The position numbers were made by a program, and so were the translations under genes. This document shows positions 45,174-56,047 of a DNA stretch of 64,000 nucleotides, one piece after another. Numbering within the stretch: position 1 is the first letter of the stretch; every line of letters starts with the position of its first letter. The notes beneath the pieces were generated by a model, which was not told the DNA's origin, made no database searches, and saw only the letters and a list, made by a program, of their open reading frames with translations. Source of the stretch: Sphingopyxis sp. L1A2A (GTDB lineage: Bacteria > Pseudomonadota > Alphaproteobacteria > Sphingomonadales > Sphingomonadaceae); NCBI RefSeq assembly GCF_005502465.1, contig NZ_SCOT01000008.1:62001-126000 (forward strand), written 5' to 3'.

Positions 45174-46168
45174 ACCGTTTCGGCCCGCTCCCCGATCCCG
45201 CGCATCTGCTCGACCATGACGAGGCGGCGCAGGCGTTTGCCGATATCCTCGACGCGCGAACCAGCGAGGATGAGATTGCCGAGTTTCTCATCGCGCTGTC
45301 CGATCGCGGCGAAACCATGGTCGAAATCGCCGCCGCGGCGCAGGCGCTGCGCGACCGGCTGATCCCCATCGACGCCCCGGTCGGCGCGATCGATGTGTGC
45401 GGCACCGGCGGCGACGGCCATCACACCCTCAACGTCTCGACCGCCGTCGCCATTGTCGTCGCGGCATGTGAGGTTCCCGTCGCAAAGCACGGAAATCGGG
45501 CTGCCTCCTCAAAATCCGGCGCCGCCGACACGCTCGAAGTCCTCGGCCTCGACATGGAGCGCGCCGGGCGACTTGCCGAAGCGACGCTCGCCGATCTTGG
45601 TATCTGCTTTCTCTTCGCCGCCAACCATCATCCGGCGATGAAGCGCATCCAGCCGATCCGCACCCGCCTCGCCCGCCGCACCATCTTCAACCTGATGGGA
45701 CCGCTCGCCAACCCGGCGCGCGTCACCCGCCAGCTGATCGGCATCGCGCGCCCCGGCTATGTCCCCGTCTATGCCGAGGCGCTGCACCGGCTGGGCACTG
45801 ATCATTCGCGCGTCGTGTCGGGCGACGAAGGCATCGACGAACTCTCGCTCGCGGGCGGCAACGAGGTCGCGGTGGTCAACGCCGAGGGGGTGTTCATGCA
45901 GCGCAGCCAGGCGAGCGACGCCGGGCTGCCCACCCATCCCATTTCCGCGATCCGCGGCGGCGACGCTGCCGACAACGCCAAGGCGCTGCGCGAACTGCTG
46001 CAGGGCGCCCCCGGCGCCTACCGCGACGCAGTTTTGTACAATGCCGCCGAGGCGCTCGTCATCGCGGGCGCCGCTGAAACGCTGACCGCAGGGGTCGAGG
46101 ACGCCGCCGAAGCGATCGACAAGGGGCTCGCCAACGCGCTGCTCAACTGCTGGATCGCCTATAAATGA
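45170..46168 (+). CDS. trpD: Anthranilate phosphoribosyltransferase
   Basis: Transfers phosphoribose to anthranilate. It has 332 residues. Residues: [20 protein letters not shown] (PRPP and metal loop), [40 protein letters not shown] with [10 protein letters not shown] following. The start is the ATG overlapping the trpG stop; sequence further upstream in the same frame lies inside trpG. The final [10 protein letters not shown] is normal. Confidence 0.96.
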   Translation: MNRFGPLPDPAHLLDHDEAAQAFADILDARTSEDEIAEFLIALSDRGETMVEIAAAAQALRDRLIPIDAPVGAIDVCGTGGDGHHTLNVSTAVAIVVAACEVPVAKHGNRAASSKSGAADTLEVLGLDMERAGRLAEATLADLGICFLFAANHHPAMKRIQPIRTRLARRTIFNLMGPLANPARVTRQLIGIARPGYVPVYAEALHRLGTDHSRVVSGDEGIDELSLAGGNEVAVVNAEGVFMQRSQASDAGLPTHPISAIRGGDAADNAKALRELLQGAPGAYRDAVLYNAAEALVIAGAAETLTAGVEDAAEAIDKGLANALLNCWIAYK

Positions 46169-46183
46169 GCGCCGCGCGTTCCA

Positions 46184-46278
46184 CGTCATTGCGAGGAGCC
46201 GGAGGCGACGCGGCAAACTCCAGCTTTCGTCCATCAAGATCGCTAGCTGGAGATTGCTTCGCTACGCTCGCAATGACG
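46184..46278. repeat. Intergenic inverted repeat (GTCATTGCGAGGAGC type)
   Basis: The left arm CGTCATTGCGAGGAGC and the right arm GCTACGCTCGCAATGACG face each other, with further inner complementarity (CTCCAGC/GCTGGAG). It lies between trpD and trpC within the operon. This repeat type differs from the other dispersed palindromes in the window. Confidence 0.75.
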
Positions 46279-46295
46279 ATGATGTTGAGCCCGAA

Positions 46296-47090
46296 ATGAA
46301 CAAACTAACCCAAATCCTCGCCACCAAAGCCGAAGAGGTCGCCGCGCGCCGCGCGCTGCGCTCGTTCACCGACCTCGACGCGATCGACGCCGGCCCGGTG
46401 CGCGGATTTTACGCCGCCTTGCAGGCGAAAATCGACGCGGGCGGCTATGCCCTGATCGCCGAGATCAAGAAGGCATCGCCATCCAAGGGGTTGATCCGCA
46501 ACGACTTCGATCCCGCCGATCACGCCCGCGCCTACGCCGCGGGGGGCGCCGCCTGCCTGTCAGTGCTGACCGATGCGCCGTATTTTCAGGGCCATGAGGA
46601 TTATCTCGTCGCCGCGCGCGCCGCCTGCCCCCTGCCCGCGCTGCGCAAGGATTTCATGATCGACCCCTGGCAGGTCGCCGAAGCCCGCGCCATCGGCGCC
46701 GACGCGATCCTGATCATCGTCGCCGCGCTGACCGACGGCGCGATGCGCGAGATCGAGGCGGCGGCGACCGACCGCGGCATGGATGTCCTCGTCGAGGTCC
46801 ACGACGAAGCCGAACTCGACCGCGCGCTGACCCAGCTCAAATCGCGCCTGATCGGCGTCAACAACCGCGATCTGCGCACGTTCGAGACCGATCTTGGGGT
46901 GACCGAACGCCTCGCCAAACTCGTCCCGCCGGGGACGTTGCTGGTCGGCGAGAGCGGCATAACGCGCCATGCCGACTGCGAAAAACTGGCGCAAAGCGGC
47001 GTCCGCACCTTCCTCGTCGGGGAAAGCCTGATGCGACAGGCTGACGTCACGGCGGCAACCAGGGCGCTACTGACAGGCAAAGTCGCATGA
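46296..47090 (+). CDS. trpC: Indole-3-glycerol phosphate synthase
   Basis: Closes the indole ring in tryptophan synthesis. It has 264 residues in a TIM barrel: [87 protein letters not shown] and [13 protein letters not shown]. All catalytic Lys, Glu and Asn residues expected are there. An in-frame start 14 codons upstream lies in the repeat and is rejected. Its stop overlaps moaC (ATGA). Confidence 0.96.
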   Translation: MNKLTQILATKAEEVAARRALRSFTDLDAIDAGPVRGFYAALQAKIDAGGYALIAEIKKASPSKGLIRNDFDPADHARAYAAGGAACLSVLTDAPYFQGHEDYLVAARAACPLPALRKDFMIDPWQVAEARAIGADAILIIVAALTDGAMREIEAAATDRGMDVLVEVHDEAELDRALTQLKSRLIGVNNRDLRTFETDLGVTERLAKLVPPGTLLVGESGITRHADCEKLAQSGVRTFLVGESLMRQADVTAATRALLTGKVA

Positions 47091-47554
47091 CCCGCCCGAC
47101 GCACCTCGACGAAACCGGGGCTGCGTCGATGGTCGATGTCGGCGCCAAGCCCGCGACCCAGCGTCGCGCGGTCGCGGGCGGGCGGATCACCATGTCGGCG
47201 GCCGCGTTGGACGCAATTCGCGGCGGCAACGTGCCCAAGGGCGATGTGCTGTCGACCGCGCGGATCGCGGGCATCATGGCCGCCAAACGCACCGCCGACC
47301 TCATCCCACTCTGCCATCCGCTGGCGCTGACCAAGGTCGGCATCGACTTTGAATGGGAAGCCGATGGCATTTCGGTCCGCGCGACCGCCGCGACCAATGG
47401 TCCGACCGGGGTCGAGATGGAGGCGCTGACCGCCGCGTCGGTCGCGCTGCTTACCCTCTACGACATGGCCAAGGCGCTCGATCGCGCGATGGTGCTCGGC
47501 GACATCCGTTTGCTCGAAAAGAGTGGCGGCCGTTCGGGCGACTGGCGCGCCTGA
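47087..47554 (+). CDS. moaC: Cyclic pyranopterin monophosphate synthase
   Basis: Second step of molybdenum cofactor synthesis. It has 155 residues, with [39 protein letters not shown] (active-site His in CHPL), [20 protein letters not shown] and [20 protein letters not shown]. It is translationally coupled to trpC on one side and to moeA on the other, linking tryptophan and Mo-cofactor genes in one transcript. Confidence 0.96.
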   Translation: MTRPTHLDETGAASMVDVGAKPATQRRAVAGGRITMSAAALDAIRGGNVPKGDVLSTARIAGIMAAKRTADLIPLCHPLALTKVGIDFEWEADGISVRATAATNGPTGVEMEALTAASVALLTLYDMAKALDRAMVLGDIRLLEKSGGRSGDWRA

Positions 47555-48744
47555 TGGCGGCGCTGCTGCCGGTCGAGGATGCACAGGCCCGCTTACTGGC
47601 GCTGCAGGGGGCGTTGCCTTCCAACAAAATCGCCTTTTCCGAATGCTTTGGCTGCTATATTTCAGACGATGTTATCGCGCAGCGCGACCAGCCCGCGGCG
47701 CCCTTGTCGGCGATGGACGGCTATGCAATTCGGTTCGTCGACCTGCCCGGGCCTTGGACCGTCATCGGCGAAAGCGCTGCGGGCGCCGCGCCCGATCGCG
47801 CGGTGGGCGCGGGCCAGGCGATGCGGATCTTTACCGGCGCGATGCTTCCCGACGGCGCCGACACCGTGATCGTTCAGGAGGATGTCGCGATCGATGGCGC
47901 CGCGCTGACGATGACCGGCGACGGCCCCGGCGCGCACGGCCGCCATATCCGCGCCCGCGCCGCCGATTTCGCCGCCGGCGATCGCCTGTTGCCCGCGGGC
48001 ACCCGCCTGACGCCCGGCGCTATTGCCGCCGCGGCAATGAGCGGCGCCGGTCAGCTTGCGGTCGGGCGCCGCCCGCGCGTCGCGATCCTCACCACCGGCG
48101 ACGAACTCGTCCAGGCGGGGCGCTCCCTGACGGCAGGACAAATCCCCGACAGCAACAGTCCGATGCTGACGGCGATGCTCGCGGGCGAGCCTGCCGAGGT
48201 CAGCCTGCCGCATCATGCCCGCGACGACCGTGCTACACTTGCCAAGGTTTTGAAGGAGTTGGCGCGACGTCATGATGTCATCGTCACCGTTGGCGGCGCC
48301 TCGGTTGGCGATCACGATCACGTCCGCGGCGCGCTCGCAGACGCCGGTGGCCGGATCGATTTCTGGAAGATCGCGATGCGTCCCGGCAAGCCGCTGATTG
48401 CGGGCACAATCGGCGATACCATCCTGCTCGGGCTGCCCGGCAATCCGTCGTCGGCCTATGTCACCGCGATCCTGTTCCTGTTGCCGCTCATCCGCCACCT
48501 CGCCGGGGCGCGCGATCCGCTGCCGGCGGTTCATCAGGCGCCGCTGGCCGCGCCGTTGGCCGCCGGGGGCACGCGCCGCGATTATCTGCGCGCCCGGTTC
48601 AGCGCGGGGCAGCTGACTCCGCTGATCGGGCAGGAAAGCAGCATGACCCTGCCGCTCGCCGCGGCCAACGCATTGCTGATCCGCGAAATCGGCGCGCCAC
48701 CCCGCGCGGCGGGGGCGATGGCCGACTATATCGTCATCGCTTGA
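47554..48744 (+). CDS. moeA: Molybdopterin molybdenumtransferase
   Basis: Inserts molybdate into molybdopterin. It has 396 residues. PLSAMDGYAIRF, IFTGAMLPDGADTVIVQED, VAILTTGDELVQAGRSLTAG, QIPDSNSPML, VGGASVGDHDHV and GLPGNPSSAYVTAI cover the domains in order. The start overlaps the moaC stop by one base (TGATG). lexA follows after a promoter region of 66 bases. No molybdoenzyme is encoded in this window. Confidence 0.95.
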   Translation: MAALLPVEDAQARLLALQGALPSNKIAFSECFGCYISDDVIAQRDQPAAPLSAMDGYAIRFVDLPGPWTVIGESAAGAAPDRAVGAGQAMRIFTGAMLPDGADTVIVQEDVAIDGAALTMTGDGPGAHGRHIRARAADFAAGDRLLPAGTRLTPGAIAAAAMSGAGQLAVGRRPRVAILTTGDELVQAGRSLTAGQIPDSNSPMLTAMLAGEPAEVSLPHHARDDRATLAKVLKELARRHDVIVTVGGASVGDHDHVRGALADAGGRIDFWKIAMRPGKPLIAGTIGDTILLGLPGNPSSAYVTAILFLLPLIRHLAGARDPLPAVHQAPLAAPLAAGGTRRDYLRARFSAGQLTPLIGQESSMTLPLAAANALLIREIGAPPRAAGAMADYIVIA

Positions 48745-48772
48745 CAAGTTCCGCTCTGTTCCACTATCGTTC
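48741..48772 (+). promoter_or_regulatory. lexA promoter with LexA box
   Basis: GTTCCACTATCGTTC (48758-48772) fits the alphaproteobacterial LexA operator GTTC-N7-GTTC exactly. TTGACA at 48741-48746 is a consensus -35 box, and TATCGT at 48765-48770 could be the -10 box with an 18-base spacing, so the operator covers the -10 region. The site overlaps the very end of moeA. Autorepression of lexA follows from established knowledge of the SOS system. Confidence 0.85.
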
Positions 48773-48777
48773 TCATT

Positions 48778-48807
48778 ATGTCCGGTTCTGGTCCTGACGG
48801 AGGATGA
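48778..48807 (+). other. Possible leader micro-gene coupled to lexA
   Basis: An ATG at 48778 opens a nine-codon frame (MSGSGPDGG) whose TGA lies three bases before the lexA ATG and whose last codons are the lexA ribosome site (GGAGGA). From the promoter, transcription should begin about at this ATG, so it could be translated leaderlessly. Evidence is positional only. Confidence 0.3.
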
Positions 48808-48810
48808 TCG

Positions 48811-49494
48811 ATGTTGACCGCAAAGCAGCATGAACTGCTTCACTTCATTCAGCAAAAGCTCGACGCCAGCGGCATTTCGCCGTCGTTCGAAGAGATGAAG
48901 GAGGCACTGGGACTGAAATCGAAATCGGGCATACACCGCCTCATAAGTGCTTTGGAAGAAAGGGGTTTTCTTCGCCGTTTACCCAACAGGGCGCGCGCAC
49001 TCGAAGTCATCAAGGTGCCCGAGGCCGCGAAGTCCGCCGTGCGCAATGATCGCGACAATATCGTCCCGCTGCGCAAGCCCGCCCCCACGATACGGCCGAT
49101 CGCCGCAAACGACATCGTCGAGGTGCCGCTGCACGGCAAGATCGCCGCGGGCGTACCGATCGAAGCGTTTGAAGAGCATAACAACCTCGCCGTCCCCGCC
49201 GCGCTGCTCGGTTCGGGCGAACATTATGCGCTCGAAGTGTCGGGCGACTCGATGGTCGAGGCCGGCATTTTCGACGGCGATTATGCGCTGATCCAGAAAG
49301 CCAGCACCGCGCGCGAGGGCGACATCGTCGTCGCGCTCGTCGACGGACAGGACGCAACGCTCAAATATTTCCGCCGCGAAGGCCCGATGATCCGGCTCGA
49401 CCCGGCGAACAGCGCCTATGAGCCGCAGCGTTACCCCGCCGATCGCGTCATCGTGCAAGGGCGCTTGTCGGGACTGCTTCGTCGTTACCACTAA
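48811..49494 (+). CDS. lexA: LexA repressor
   Basis: SOS repressor and self-cleaving protease, 227 residues. The winged HTH (1-66) has [20 protein letters not shown]. The S24-type protease domain has the cleavage site Ala113-Gly114 in [11 protein letters not shown], nucleophile Ser147 in [10 protein letters not shown] and Lys185 in ATLKYFRRE. The linker is 20-30 residues longer than in E. coli LexA, normal for alphaproteobacteria. GGAGG lies eight bases before the ATG. Its 3' end overlaps the convergent comEC by 47 bases. Confidence 0.97.
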   Translation: MLTAKQHELLHFIQQKLDASGISPSFEEMKEALGLKSKSGIHRLISALEERGFLRRLPNRARALEVIKVPEAAKSAVRNDRDNIVPLRKPAPTIRPIAANDIVEVPLHGKIAAGVPIEAFEEHNNLAVPAALLGSGEHYALEVSGDSMVEAGIFDGDYALIQKASTAREGDIVVALVDGQDATLKYFRREGPMIRLDPANSAYEPQRYPADRVIVQGRLSGLLRRYH

Positions 49495-51607
49495 GCTGCT
49501 GCGGCCGCCGCCACGGATGCGCGTCGCCGACGCGCAGCGTGGTGACCGCCGCGGGCCGCTCGCCCAGATACAGCGCCAGCCCGCCGGTCTGGATCAGGCT
49601 GTCGCGATCGATTGTCATCCAGCGACCGACACATTCGCGCGGTAGCCAGCGGTCGCTGATCACGACATCGGCGGCGGCGCACGCAGCGGCCATATCGCTG
49701 CCCTCGATCTTGTCGCGGCCGCGCGATGCCAGGATGGTGCGGCGATCGGCGCCCTGCCGCTGGCTCCAGCGGCAGAAATCGCGGTTACATTCGACATGGT
49801 CGAGATCGGCGAGCGCCGCCAGTGGGGTATCGATCCCCGCGGCTTCGGACAGCGTATCGCGGATATAATCGCCCGCGCGGTCGCGCAGCAGCGCATAGCT
49901 GCCATCGGGCATCGCCGCGGCGATATGGCGGCCATCGCCAGTCACCAATATGTCGGGACGCGGCTGGGCGAGCAGCGCGGCCATGCCGACGACCAGCGGC
50001 ACCGCCCCCCAGCGGCGCCAGCGCGTCTGCCACAGCAGCAGCCACAGCCCGCCGAATATCGCCAGCCCAAAACCCCAGGGCGGAAAGACCGGCAGCGTCG
50101 CCACCGCGCCCGGGGCATTGGCGACCGCATGGGCCAGCGCGATCAACGCCTTCAGCGCCTGTTCGGCCACCCACCAAAAGGGCGCGCCGAGCCCGACCGA
50201 ATCGAACAGCAATGCCAGCGCCTCCATCGGCATGATCACAAAGGTGGTCAGCGGAATCGCGACGACATTGGCGAGCGCCCCGTACAACCCGGCCTTGTGA
50301 AAATGGAACAGCGCGATCGGCGCCAGCGCGACCTCGACGACCAACCCGGTCACCAGCAGCCCCGCGATCGCGCGGCCGAACCGGAGCACCCACGCCTCGT
50401 CGCGCCGCGCCAGAAAGGCGCGCATCGGGCGGCTTTCGTGGAGCGCGATGATCGCCGTGATCGCCGCGAAACTCAGCTGGAAACTCGGTCCGGCGAGCGA
50501 TTCGGGCCGCCACAGCAGCACGATCAACGCCCCCGCGGCGACCAGCCGCAACGTCAGCGCCTCGCGCCCCATCAAAAACGCCACCAGCACCAGCAGCGCG
50601 GCGATGAACGAGCGCAGCGTCGGCACTTCGGCCCCGGCGAGCAACGTGTAGGCGCCCCCCGCGAGCGCCCCGGCGGCGGCGGCCAGCGGCAGCACATAAC
50701 CGGCCAACGCAATCCGGCGGCTCAGCGCGAACAGGCGCGACGTCAACAGAAACGCAAAGCCGACCACCGCGGTGACGTGCAGCCCGCTGATCGACAACAG
50801 ATGCGCCAGACCGCTGCGCCGCATGGCCTCCTCGTCGGCCTCGCTGATCGCGCCGCGGTCGCCGGTGACCAGCGCCGCCGCGATGCCGCCCGCCGACCCG
50901 TCGATCTGCCCATGAATATGCGCGCTCAGCCGCGCGCGCAGCGGCGGCGCGGCCACCCCCGAACCCGGCGCGCGCGACACATCGCCCAGCACCGTGCCGA
51001 CCGCGCCGATGCGATCGAACCACGCGCGCTGCGCAAAATCATAGCCCCCCGGCAGACTCGCGGTCGGCGGCGGCATCAACCGCGCCCGCACACCGATCGT
51101 CTCGCCCCCGGCCAGCCCCGCCGCCTGTTCGCTGCCCAGCGTCAGGCGGATACGCGGCGGCAGGTCGGCGCGTGCCTGCGGACGCGCGATGATCCGCACC
51201 TGCGCCTTGGCCGGCAACGGCTCGACGCGCTCGACAACCGCCGCAAAGCTGGCGCTGACCGGCGCCGCGAGCACCGGCGCCGCCACCCACAGCGCCCGCC
51301 CCCAGATCAGCAGCAGCCCGGCCGCCGTCACCCCGCACCCGATCGCGACGGCGCGGCCGAACCGGCTTTGCCAGCCGATCAGCAGCCCGCCTAGCAACCC
51401 GCCCGCCAGCAGGAACAGCAGCCCGACCCAGTGCGCCGCCGCGGGCAGGATGAACCACGCCGCAATCCCGGCGCCAAGCGTGACCGGCAACCACAGCCCG
51501 ATCCGCTCGCGCTCGGCCTCGAGCCGCGTCTCAACGGTGTCGGCCAGCGCCCGCCGGACGCGGGGCCAGCGCCCGGTAATCGGCGTTTGAAGCTGCCTTG
51601 TCGCCAT
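49448..51607 (-). CDS. comEC: ComEC/Rec2-family DNA uptake channel
   Basis: A 719-residue inner-membrane protein. It has an N-terminal membrane pair (about 40-100), an OB-like DUF4131 region (about 115-230) and the competence domain with many helices, marked by [20 protein letters not shown] and [21 protein letters not shown] short C-terminal soluble part (about 560-710: [14 protein letters not shown]) resembles the metallo-beta-lactamase domain but is truncated and without a clear HxHxDH. DNA uptake is the family role; other competence genes are not seen here. Confidence 0.9.
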   Translation of the reverse strand: MATRQLQTPITGRWPRVRRALADTVETRLEAERERIGLWLPVTLGAGIAAWFILPAAAHWVGLLFLLAGGLLGGLLIGWQSRFGRAVAIGCGVTAAGLLLIWGRALWVAAPVLAAPVSASFAAVVERVEPLPAKAQVRIIARPQARADLPPRIRLTLGSEQAAGLAGGETIGVRARLMPPPTASLPGGYDFAQRAWFDRIGAVGTVLGDVSRAPGSGVAAPPLRARLSAHIHGQIDGSAGGIAAALVTGDRGAISEADEEAMRRSGLAHLLSISGLHVTAVVGFAFLLTSRLFALSRRIALAGYVLPLAAAAGALAGGAYTLLAGAEVPTLRSFIAALLVLVAFLMGREALTLRLVAAGALIVLLWRPESLAGPSFQLSFAAITAIIALHESRPMRAFLARRDEAWVLRFGRAIAGLLVTGLVVEVALAPIALFHFHKAGLYGALANVVAIPLTTFVIMPMEALALLFDSVGLGAPFWWVAEQALKALIALAHAVANAPGAVATLPVFPPWGFGLAIFGGLWLLLWQTRWRRWGAVPLVVGMAALLAQPRPDILVTGDGRHIAAAMPDGSYALLRDRAGDYIRDTLSEAAGIDTPLAALADLDHVECNRDFCRWSQRQGADRRTILASRGRDKIEGSDMAAACAAADVVISDRWLPRECVGRWMTIDRDSLIQTGGLALYLGERPAAVTTLRVGDAHPWRRPQQLSGNDEAVPTSALAR

Positions 51608-51665
51608 GCTAGGGGCTCCCCGATCGCCGCCGCGCTGCGCGGCAAAGTGAGTGAAAGAGGCCTGG

Positions 51666-53120
51666 GTGGCAACCGATATTCAAACCAGTTTGACAGAAGC
51701 AACCGGCACCGACGTGGTGACGCGCTTCGCGCCCTCGCCCACCGGTTTCCTGCACATCGGCGGCGCGCGCACGGCACTGTTCAACTGGCTGTTCGCGCGT
51801 CACCATGGCGGCAAATTCCTGCTACGGATCGAGGATACCGACCGCGCCCGGTCGACCGACGCCGCGATCGACGCGATCATCGACGGGATGCAATGGCTGG
51901 GCCTCGACTGGGACGGCGAAACCGTGTTCCAGTTCGCCCGCGCCGACCGCCACGCCGCCGTCGCGGCCGATCTGATGGCCAAGGGCGAGGCCTATCGCTG
52001 TTACCTGACCCAGGACGAACTCGCCGCAATGCGCGCCGAAGCGCAGGAAAAGCGCCTGCCCTTTCGTGTCCGCAGCCCGTGGCGCGACCGCGACGACGGC
52101 GATCCGTCGGTGCCGCACGTCGTGCGCCTGCGCGCGCCGCAGGATGGCGCCGCGACGATCGCCGACAAGGTGCAAGGCGACGTCACCGTCCAGAACGCCG
52201 AACTCGACGATTTCGTGCTGCTGCGCAGCGACGGCACCCCGACCTATATGCTCAGCGTCGTCGTCGACGATAATGACATGGGCGTCACCCACGTCATCCG
52301 CGGCGACGATCATCTCAACAACGCCTTCCGCCAACTGGCGTTGATCCGCTCGATGAACTGGCGCGAGCCCGTCTATGCCCATGTGCCGCTGATTCACGGC
52401 GCCGACGGCGCGAAGCTGTCGAAGCGCCACGGCGCGCTCGGCGTCGATGCCTATCGCGACGAAATGGGGTATCTGCCCGAAGCGGTGAACAATTATCTGC
52501 TGCGCCTCGGCTGGGGCCATGGCGACGACGAGATCATCAGCCGCGAACAGGCGACCGAATGGTTCGATCTCGCCCATGTCGGGCGCTCGCCCTCGCGTTT
52601 CGACTTCAAAAAGCTCGAAAATCTCAACGGCCATTATCTGCGCGAGGCCGATGATGCGCGGCTCGCCGGGCTGGTCGCGCCGCGCGTCGAAACGCTCGCT
52701 GGCCGCGCGCTGGACGACGCCGAACGCGGCACGCTGACGCGCGCCATGGAATCGCTCAAACCCCGCGCCAAGACGCTGGACGAGATTGCCTACGGCGCGA
52801 TGTTCCTGTTTCAGGTCGATCCGTTGCCGGTGGACGAAAAGGCTGCCGAGGTGCTAAAGGCCGCGCCCGAAGGCTTGCTGGCTGCCGTGACGCAGCGGCT
52901 GCGCGGGCTGAACCAATGGACGATAGAAGAGCTGGACGCCGCCGTGCGGGCCGAAGCCGAAGCCGCCGAACTGGGGCTCGGCAAATTGGCTGGCCCTTTA
53001 CGCGCTGCCCTAACCGGCCGGACCGTTTCCCCAGGGATTTTCGACGTGCTGTTGCTGCTCGGGCGTGATGTCAGTCTGGCCCGACTTGACGCAGCGCAAC
53101 AACATCCGGCAGGGGCGTAG
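51666..53120 (+). CDS. gltX: Glutamyl-tRNA synthetase
   Basis: Charges tRNA-Glu (possibly also tRNA-Gln). It has 484 residues in class I arrangement: [20 protein letters not shown] (HIGH variant HIGG) near residue 20-40 and [13 protein letters not shown] (KMSKS variant) near 250, with the [10 protein letters not shown] motif between. I chose the GTG preceded by AAAGAGG; another GTG lies five codons upstream. It is divergent from comEC and followed by gltA. Confidence 0.94.
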   Translation: MATDIQTSLTEATGTDVVTRFAPSPTGFLHIGGARTALFNWLFARHHGGKFLLRIEDTDRARSTDAAIDAIIDGMQWLGLDWDGETVFQFARADRHAAVAADLMAKGEAYRCYLTQDELAAMRAEAQEKRLPFRVRSPWRDRDDGDPSVPHVVRLRAPQDGAATIADKVQGDVTVQNAELDDFVLLRSDGTPTYMLSVVVDDNDMGVTHVIRGDDHLNNAFRQLALIRSMNWREPVYAHVPLIHGADGAKLSKRHGALGVDAYRDEMGYLPEAVNNYLLRLGWGHGDDEIISREQATEWFDLAHVGRSPSRFDFKKLENLNGHYLREADDARLAGLVAPRVETLAGRALDDAERGTLTRAMESLKPRAKTLDEIAYGAMFLFQVDPLPVDEKAAEVLKAAPEGLLAAVTQRLRGLNQWTIEELDAAVRAEAEAAELGLGKLAGPLRAALTGRTVSPGIFDVLLLLGRDVSLARLDAAQQHPAGA

Positions 53121-53158
53121 CCACGCTCTCTCCTCGCCGCCAGAACAGGGAAAAATAT

Positions 53159-54445
53159 ATGACCGACCAGCCCGCAAAAATCACCCTGGGCGACAAGATC
53201 GTCGAAAGCCCGGTCTTGTCGGGCACGATCGGTCCCGATGTCGTCGACATCCGCAAATTCTATGCCCAGACCGGTGCCTTTACCTACGATCCGGGCTTCA
53301 CCTCGACCGCGAGCTGCGAATCGCAGATCACCTATATCGACGGCGACGAGGGTGTGCTGCTCCACCGCGGCTACGCGATCGGCGACCTCGCCGAAAATTC
53401 CAGCTTCATGGAAACCTGTTACCTGCTGCTCAACGGCGAACTGCCGAACGCGGCCGAACTGGCCGATTTCGACAACACGATCACCCGCCACACGATGCTG
53501 CACGAACAGCTCGCAACCTTTTACCGCGGCTTCCGCCGCGATGCGCATCCGATGGCGATCATGTGCGGCGTCGTCGGCGCGCTCAGCGCTTTTTATCATG
53601 ATTCGACCGAGATCCACGATCCGCACCAGCGGATGATCGCCAGCCACCGGCTGATCGCCAAAATGCCGACGATCGCCGCGATGGCGTATAAATATTCGGT
53701 CGGCCAGCCGTTCGTCTATCCCGACAATTCGCTCAGCTACACCGGCAATTTCCTGCGCATGACCTTTGGCGTTCCCGCCGAGGAATATGTCGTCAACCCG
53801 GTCGTCGAGCGCGCGCTCGACCGCATCTTCATCCTCCACGCCGATCATGAGCAGAACGCGTCGACCTCGACCGTTCGCCTCGCCGGTTCGTCGGGCGCCA
53901 ATCCCTTCGCGTGCATCGCGGCGGGCATCGCATGCCTGTGGGGTCCGGCGCACGGCGGCGCCAACGAAGCGGCGCTCAACATGCTGCGCGAAATCGGCCG
54001 CCCCGAACGCATCCCCGAATATATCGCGCGCGCCAAGGACAAGGACGATCCGTTCCGCCTGATGGGCTTTGGCCACCGCGTCTATAAGAACTACGACCCG
54101 CGCGCGACGGTGATGCAGAAGACCGTGCGCGAAGTGTTCGAAGCGCTCAAGGTCAACGACCCGGTGTTCGAAGTCGCGCTGCAGCTCGAGGAAATGGCGC
54201 TCAGCGATCCCTATTTCGTCGAGAAGAAGCTGTTCCCGAACGTCGATTTCTATTCGGGTGTCATCCTGTCGGCGATCGGCTTCCCGACGACGATGTTCAC
54301 CGCGCTGTTCGCGCTGGCCCGCACCGTCGGCTGGGTTGCGCAGTGGAACGAGATGATCTCCGACCCCGCCCAGAAAATCGGCCGCCCGCGCCAGCTGTAC
54401 ACCGGCCCGGCACCGCGAGACTATGTGCCGGTGGGTCAGCGCTGA
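53159..54445 (+). CDS. gltA: Citrate synthase
   Basis: Condenses acetyl-CoA and oxaloacetate at the entry of the TCA cycle. It is a type II (hexameric-type) enzyme of 428 residues: [60 protein letters not shown] (catalytic His), [15 protein letters not shown] (His) and [13 protein letters not shown] with the catalytic Asp further on in [10 protein letters not shown]. It is followed by a strong terminator. Confidence 0.97.
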   Translation: MTDQPAKITLGDKIVESPVLSGTIGPDVVDIRKFYAQTGAFTYDPGFTSTASCESQITYIDGDEGVLLHRGYAIGDLAENSSFMETCYLLLNGELPNAAELADFDNTITRHTMLHEQLATFYRGFRRDAHPMAIMCGVVGALSAFYHDSTEIHDPHQRMIASHRLIAKMPTIAAMAYKYSVGQPFVYPDNSLSYTGNFLRMTFGVPAEEYVVNPVVERALDRIFILHADHEQNASTSTVRLAGSSGANPFACIAAGIACLWGPAHGGANEAALNMLREIGRPERIPEYIARAKDKDDPFRLMGFGHRVYKNYDPRATVMQKTVREVFEALKVNDPVFEVALQLEEMALSDPYFVEKKLFPNVDFYSGVILSAIGFPTTMFTALFALARTVGWVAQWNEMISDPAQKIGRPRQLYTGPAPRDYVPVGQR

Positions 54446-54470
54446 TCGGGCCTAAAACTAAAAACGAAAA

Positions 54471-54498
54471 AGGGGGCCTAAACGGCCCCCCTTTTTTT
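54471..54498 (+). terminator. Rho-independent terminator of gltA
   Basis: GGGGGCC and GGCCCCC form a stem with a five-base loop (TAAAC), flanked by an A run on the left and followed by CTTTTTTT. It starts 26 bases after the gltA stop. Confidence 0.92.
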
Positions 54499-54536
54499 GT
54501 GATGCGCGGTTTCGACCAGTTGCAACCCTACACTGT

Positions 54537-54627
54537 CGTCTTCCCGGACTTGATCCGGGATCCATCCGCCCTCGCAGTATAGGGCAGTGCAAGGGGTCAC
54601 GGACCCCGGATCAAGTCCGGGATGACG
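54537..54627. repeat. Intergenic inverted repeat (CCGGACTTGATCCGG type)
   Basis: The left arm contains TTCCCGGACTTGATCCGGGA and the right arm CCCCGGATCAAGTCCGGGAT. A 36-base spacer separates them. It lies between gltA and the convergent kinase gene. Confidence 0.85.
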
Positions 54628-54664
54628 AAGATATGAGAGCAGTTCAACACCCTTAAGTCGCCGC

Positions 54665-56047
54665 CTACCCCACATCCCGCGCCGGCAGGCTCAGCGTAAA
54701 CCGCGCCCCCTGCCCCGGCGCGCTATCCACCGTCAGATCGCCGTCCATCGCCCGCGCCAGCCGCCGTGCAATATACAGCCCCAGCCCCGAACCGCCGCTG
54801 TCGGTGCGGCCCAGCCGCTCGAATTTCTCGAACACCACCGCCTGTTGTTCGGCGTCGATCCCCTGCCCCTGGTCGGCAACCGTCACCATCGCCCGGTCAT
54901 CCTCGCGGTCGACGCGGATCCAGATTTGCGAATGGTCCGGCGAATAGCGGATCGCGTTGCCCAGCAGGTTGAGCAGCACCTGCAACACGCGGCGGAACTC
55001 GCCCGTCGCGGGCGCCTTGTCGTCGGTGCGCGGGGCATCGATGCGGATGCCCTTTTCCTCGGCCTTCATGCCGAGCAGGCCGACCGCGCGGCGCGCCAGA
55101 TCGCCCAGATCGATTTCGTCGGCGGCGGCCTTGAACCCCGGGCGCTCGATATTCTGCAGATCGGCCAGATCGTCGACCAGTCCCAGCAAATGCCGTCCGG
55201 CATGGGCAATGTCGCCCGCGTAGCGGGCATAATCGGCGCGGATCGGGCCATCGAACTGGCCCGAGATCGTCTCGGCGGTCGCGATGATCCGGCTGAGCGG
55301 CCCGCGCAGCGCGCCGTCGATGCGGCGACCGAATTGCGGGTCGGACAGCGGCAACGAGCCGAACGCGGGATCGACCAGCACGGCGGCGGGCACCGAGTCG
55401 GCCGCCGCGTCACCGTCGGCCACCACCGCCGCACCGCGAAACCCGGTGAAGCGCCCGACCGCATCGAACAGCGCGTCGCCCGACAGTGTCATCGCCAGCC
55501 GTCCGGCGGGGGCATCGGCCTGTACATGCTGGCCGTCGAAACGCGATTGCCGCGCCAGCGCGCGCAGCACCGGAAAACGGCCGTCGCCGTCGGGTTGCAG
55601 CTCGAACAATTCGGACAGCGAGCGCCCTTCCCAATCGGCGGGGACCGGCGGCGTGTCGGGCGCGGCGCGCAAGGCGACCACCCGCAATTGCTGGTCGCAC
55701 TCCCACGTCCAGCCGTGCGGGATCACGATATTATCGGCGATCGCCGGAATCTGCGGCTGCGCCACCGGGCGCGTGCGCCAGTCGCTGATCTCGAGACTGG
55801 CGCCATCGGCGTCGGGGATGATCCGGACAAGCGCGTGAATATCGCTATGGTCGTCGGCGGCGTGCAGCGGACGGCTGATATCGCGGTGCAGCCGCTGCGC
55901 CAGCGCGACCAGCCGCGCCAGATGCGGCAGCGCCAGCGGCTTGCCCAGCCCCGCGCCCGCGCGCTGTTGCAACCGCAGCAGCGGCGCGTCGGCGCTGACC
56001 AGCGCGCCGGACCGGTCGATCCGGCCGCGGACGACCCGCTCGCTCAT
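54665..56047 (-). CDS. Histidine-kinase-like protein lacking the phospho-accepting His
   Basis: A 460-residue soluble sensor kinase homologue. The first ~230 residues look PAS-like (WEGRSLSELFEL, VLVDPAFGSLPLSDPQFG) without membrane segments. The H-box region reads FGRRIDGALRGPLSRIIATA (239-258): by alignment with SHELRTPL, Gly245 replaces the His and Ala246 the Glu. The ATP-binding part is well kept: LLNLLGNAIRYSP (N box), ADQGQGID (G1), FEKFERLGR (F box) and GGSGLGLYIAR (G2). It is coupled by ATGA overlap to the upstream gene. It may be a pseudokinase or use another residue. Confidence 0.85.
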   Translation of the reverse strand: MSERVVRGRIDRSGALVSADAPLLRLQQRAGAGLGKPLALPHLARLVALAQRLHRDISRPLHAADDHSDIHALVRIIPDADGASLEISDWRTRPVAQPQIPAIADNIVIPHGWTWECDQQLRVVALRAAPDTPPVPADWEGRSLSELFELQPDGDGRFPVLRALARQSRFDGQHVQADAPAGRLAMTLSGDALFDAVGRFTGFRGAAVVADGDAAADSVPAAVLVDPAFGSLPLSDPQFGRRIDGALRGPLSRIIATAETISGQFDGPIRADYARYAGDIAHAGRHLLGLVDDLADLQNIERPGFKAAADEIDLGDLARRAVGLLGMKAEEKGIRIDAPRTDDKAPATGEFRRVLQVLLNLLGNAIRYSPDHSQIWIRVDREDDRAMVTVADQGQGIDAEQQAVVFEKFERLGRTDSGGSGLGLYIARRLARAMDGDLTVDSAPGQGARFTLSLPARDVG

